From NCBI GenBank assembly GCA_036794395.1, contig DAIRGS010000044.1, positions 1 through 33,996 of the forward strand: 33,996 nucleotides of DNA. Direction: 5' to 3'. The notes beneath the pieces are model-generated. The model ran no database searches. It was given only the letters and a program-made list of their open reading frames with translations, and was not told the DNA's origin. This stretch comes from DASXMX01 sp036794395. GTDB taxonomy: Bacteria; Planctomycetota; Phycisphaerae; Tepidisphaerales; Tepidisphaeraceae. The translations under genes and the position numbers were made by a program. Below, piece after piece: positions 32,902 through 33,996 of the stretch; position 1 is the first letter of the stretch; each line of letters begins with the position of its first letter.

Positions 32902-32927
32902 GTTGCATAACGTTGCAAACGGTTGCA
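32902..32927 (+). repeat. three GTTGCA repeats at exact 10-bp spacing
   Basis: GTTGCA occurs at 32902-32907, 32912-32917 and 32922-32927, each followed by four variable bases, so all copies face the same side of the helix. The stretch lies about 75 bp upstream of the tRNA-Leu 5' end and 48 bp beyond the higA stop. It may be an operator or an activator site for the tRNA. Confidence 0.6.
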
Positions 32928-32974
32928 TCCGCGGAAATGGCACGGGCGGCCTGGTGGTCCAGTTGCCAAACCAC

Positions 32975-33397
32975 TTAACCCATAAACGCACTCGGATCGA
33001 GTTTGAAGCGCGTTGAAAGTTTTTTGATATGGGCCTTTGACAAACCGCGGGCTCCCTTGAGGAACATCGATACCGCCGACTCGCTGCCAATGATGCGACC
33101 GATGTCTGCCTGAGTCAGTTGATTCGCATCCATGAGGGCACGCAATGCCTCCTGGGGAGTCATGTTCTCATCAATGGCGTGGTTCTCCTCCTCGAATTTG
33201 TTCACAAGAACCAGGAGTGCGTCGAGATACTCACCCTCGCCCTTGTCCAGATCGCGGCCCATCAGGCGGCCAACCATCGCAATGGCCTGCTCATGCTCGG
33301 CGTCGTTCTTGATGGTCTTGAGCGGGGCCATCTCGACAAGTTCCATGTATGAATCCCGCCGCGGGTGTCGCGATGTTCGCGTCTTTGTGGTTGCCAT
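32975..33397 (-). CDS. higA: HigA-type XRE-family antitoxin
   Basis: 140-residue antitoxin. The N-terminal half (YMELVEMAPLKTIKNDAEHEQAIAMVGRLM, then EGEYLDALLVLVNKFEEENHAID) is the toxin-binding region typical of HigA proteins paired with long HigB. The C-terminal half is an XRE helix-turn-helix: LRALMDANQLTQADIGRIIGSESAVSMFLKGARGLS. HigA binds HigB and represses the operon promoter. The ATG at 33397 follows GAGGAAAGG at 7 nt; the frame is open to 33430 but that would overlap higB. It lies 14 bp downstream of higB, the toxin-first order usual for this family. Confidence 0.92.
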   Translation of the reverse strand: MATTKTRTSRHPRRDSYMELVEMAPLKTIKNDAEHEQAIAMVGRLMGRDLDKGEGEYLDALLVLVNKFEEENHAIDENMTPQEALRALMDANQLTQADIGRIIGSESAVSMFLKGARGLSKAHIKKLSTRFKLDPSAFMG

Positions 33398-33411
33398 GTC
33401 ACGACCTTTCC

Positions 33412-33729
33412 TCAGAACAACTTCTTCCAAAATCCTTTATCGTATTGCTTATGATCAAGGACTGCTTTAATCAGGATCGTTTGGCGTCTGTAGTCGATTT
33501 GAGCGACAACTCTGTATTTATTGCCCCCGATGTCGAAAATCGTTGCAGTTCCGCCGTTCGATCCGGTCGCCACATCCGTTTGCCCGAAAGTGGCCTTGGC
33601 GTCCTGAAAATTCTGCCAGTGGGCCTTTCGAGCGATTCTGAACCAATCCTCGAACGCGTTCGCGTGATTCCTGCGAGTTGAATCGGTGTTGTAGAAGTCT
33701 TTCAGCTTCCTTCGGCTGATCACATTCAC
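33412..33729 (-). CDS. higB: HigB-type mRNA interferase toxin
   Basis: 105 residues, RelE/HigB fold. The pattern VISRRKLKDFY, WFRIARKAHWQNFQDAKATF, FDIGGNKYRVVAQIDYRRQTILIKAVLDHKQYDKGFWK is the standard HigB_toxin family order. The basic and aromatic residues of the C-terminal strand (IDYRRQ, HKQYDK) are those associated with ribosome-dependent mRNA cleavage. The start is GTG at 33729; GTG at 33723 would also fit. The promoter should lie in 33730-33996. It is encoded next to a tRNA-Leu integration site, a common place for toxin-antitoxin modules. Confidence 0.92.
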   Translation of the reverse strand: MNVISRRKLKDFYNTDSTRRNHANAFEDWFRIARKAHWQNFQDAKATFGQTDVATGSNGGTATIFDIGGNKYRVVAQIDYRRQTILIKAVLDHKQYDKGFWKKLF

Positions 33730-33996
33730 AACTTCACATTATGCGAAGCCCATTCCCGAAAGTCAAACTTGCTCGTCACTCTTGCAAAAGGCAAACTCCG
33801 ACAATCGGACGACGAGTCCTCGGCCAACCCGCAATGCAAGCCGGCTTTCCCATCCGGCTGCGTGAGCTACAGTATATTGCTCGGCCGGGCGGGTATGATG
33901 CGGCCTTGCGCTCCGGATTGTTCACTCTTGTTTCTGTGCTATCGATCTACCAAGCAGACTACACCCCAACCGACAGCTTTTCACGGTGGCCGTGAA
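33730..33996. other. right-edge intergenic region
   Basis: Upstream region of higBA. No RNA gene or convincing coding sequence is seen; the open frame at 33741-33995 has no family features. A gene may begin beyond the window edge. Confidence 0.5.

Noticed and set aside
33741..33995. 84-codon plus-strand open frame at the right edge
   Set aside because: It has no ribosome-binding site or motif and lies where the higB promoter is expected.

Overview
The window is a large surface-polysaccharide (exopolysaccharide/O-antigen-like) biosynthesis region from a moderately GC-rich bacterium. It is followed by a small accessory region built at a tRNA-Leu gene. A planctomycete is the best guess (inference). 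The 1313-residue beta-helix protein carries an N-terminal RLESRQLLTA-type signal of the kind frequent in Planctomycetota secreted proteins, followed by a dockerin-like DxNxDG calcium motif. Several other proteins look like families common in Phycisphaerae-type genomes. No species assignment is possible from this sequence alone.

Layout. Positions 1-1168 (minus) hold an ABC-2 polysaccharide exporter, with the ATP-binding subunit cut by the left edge. Positions 1338-3208 (plus) hold a UDP-HexNAc 4,6-dehydratase translationally coupled to a small PglC-like phosphosugar transferase, the likely start of lipid-linked glycan assembly. Positions 3256-5153 (minus) hold a GT2 glycosyltransferase and an FkbM methyltransferase. 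Positions 5403-11902 (plus) hold three GT4 glycosyltransferases, a Wzy/WaaL-like polytopic protein, a small Cys-containing ORF and an NAD-dependent sugar epimerase. Positions 11915-13844 hold two divergent SAM methyltransferases, one broken by a one-base frameshift. Positions 13881-17351 (minus) hold UbiA-type phosphoribosyltransferase, DprE1 and DprE2, the decaprenyl-phosphoryl-D-arabinose route. Positions 17445-22740 (minus) hold two paralogous parallel beta-helix proteins, the long one with a ~537-bp internal repeat. Positions 22791-26413 (minus) hold a YdcF/DUF218 protein, a fourth GT4 and a DUF2723 GT-C-like membrane protein. Positions 26526-29436 (plus) hold a LegC-type aminotransferase, an ATP-grasp ligase and a HAD phosphatase, tightly coupled. 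A small lipoprotein follows at 29438-29644.

Accessory end. An intact tRNA-Leu(UAA) lies at 32744-32826 (minus). Its 3' half is repeated as a 51-nt direct repeat at 31255-31305 (identical) and 29738-29788 (48/51). The repeats delimit two tandem units of ~1.5 kb, each with small cargo genes and no recognisable integrase. The cargo includes a HEPN-type RHNIAH protein paired with a small acidic protein, and a row of unknown small genes ending in a 38-residue single-span membrane protein. A higBA toxin-antitoxin pair sits on the other side of the tRNA.

How it fits together. The dehydratase and LegC aminotransferase could make an amino-sugar (bacillosamine- or legionaminate-like). The PglC-like enzyme would place the first sugar-phosphate on a polyprenyl carrier, and the GT2 and GT4 enzymes would extend it. 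The DprE1/DprE2/UbiA set would supply a polyprenyl-phosphate pentose donor, which a GT-C enzyme such as the DUF2723 protein might use. The ABC exporter would move the product out, and the beta-helix proteins could cleave or modify it outside. The main oddities are an Asn in place of the catalytic Asp in the phosphosugar transferase, a degenerate HAD domain fused to UbiA, Phe for Tyr in the epimerase YxxxK motif, and a HAD gene whose catalytic motif lies upstream of every canonical start codon.
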